This document shows positions 63,758 to 64,000 of a stretch of 64,000 nt of DNA, piece by piece. Below the pieces are notes generated by a model. It was given only the letters and a program-made list of their open reading frames with translations. It ran no database searches and was not told the origin of the DNA. Numbering within the stretch: the first letter of the stretch is position 1; every line of letters starts with the position of its first letter. The translations under genes and the position numbers were made by a program. The stretch covers positions 60,935,580-60,999,579 of the forward strand of contig CM045729.1 in NCBI GenBank assembly GCA_024760905.1. The letters are read 5' to 3'. This DNA is from Plotosus lineatus (taxonomy: Eukaryota; Chordata; Actinopteri; Siluriformes; Plotosidae).

Positions 63758-64000
63758 GCCAAAGCTGCTCCAGCATGTACATGCAGATAAGATGTGAGTG
63801 GCAGCATCATATATCACAGAGCGGATGCATGCTTGCTTTCTCCCATCCCTGGTTGGTGGTTATATGTAATAGGGAGGAAATACTTGACGATTGGGAATTG
63901 GCTATAACTAAATTAAGGGCAGAGAAATGGGGAAAATCCCACAAAGCACCATTAAATCTATTAAATCCATCATTACAAAATAGAAAGAACTGGCACCATA
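63758..64000. other. Right edge, nothing recognised
   Basis: No repeat family or ORF identified in the last 240 bases. Confidence 0.35.

Overview
The window is nuclear DNA of a teleost fish. It shows spliced vertebrate genes with GT-AG introns, abundant (CA)n, (TA)n and polyA microsatellites, DANA/HE-type V-SINEs, RTE-clade LINEs, and Tc1, pogo/Tigger and hAT transposons. The lineage within teleosts cannot be fixed from this sequence alone. There are no CRISPR arrays, rRNA genes or operons, and no free-standing tRNA gene; tRNA-like sequences are SINE heads.

Two host genes lie tail to tail. On the plus strand, 6.45-20.92 kb, is a PDE9A-like cGMP phosphodiesterase of 14 coding exons. Its spliced 534-residue product keeps every metal-binding and glutamine-pocket residue, and its numbering is one off human PDE9A2. 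On the minus strand, 60.21-29.33 kb, is cacnb4, the voltage-gated calcium channel beta-4 subunit. It has 13 coding exons and a 474-residue product: the short beta-4a-type N-terminus, SH3, HOOK with a 20-bp mini-exon, guanylate-kinase-like domain and C-terminal tail. All exon phases join without a break. About 8.4 kb of mostly unremarkable DNA separates the two stop codons.

Region by region: 0-1.1 kb holds two small divergent ORFs of unknown status. 1.36-4.78 kb is a short THAP-domain transposon with 48-bp inverted repeats, split by a 2.9-kb RTE LINE. 6.4-21.2 kb is the PDE9A-like gene, with introns carrying nested SINEs, a Tc1 relic and a LINE ORF1 fragment with a 2A-type motif. 21.3-22.1 kb is a pogo-like element with a near-perfect palindromic hAT-type foldback inside it. 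24.06-25.05 kb is an unidentified inverted-repeat element containing a second foldback. 27.1-28.1 kb is an inverted-repeat element encoding a SAP-domain ORF. 29.3-60.2 kb is cacnb4, with introns holding three near-identical Tigger derivatives, a Tc1 element, hAT elements, a near full-length RTE LINE (47.33-50.49 kb) with target-site duplication, and many SINEs. 62.4-63.75 kb is a twin-primed (5'-inverted) LINE with a hAT MITE inside its reverse transcriptase.

The mobile DNA is connected. A tRNA-Glu-like SINE head occurs with three different 3' tails. One of these is built from both the 5' and 3' ends of the RTE LINE that is present in full in the same window, which suggests that LINE family supplied its tail and mobilised it. 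All TIR, TSD, exon and phase statements were read directly from the sequence. Family names come from remembered motif similarity and were not checked by database search.
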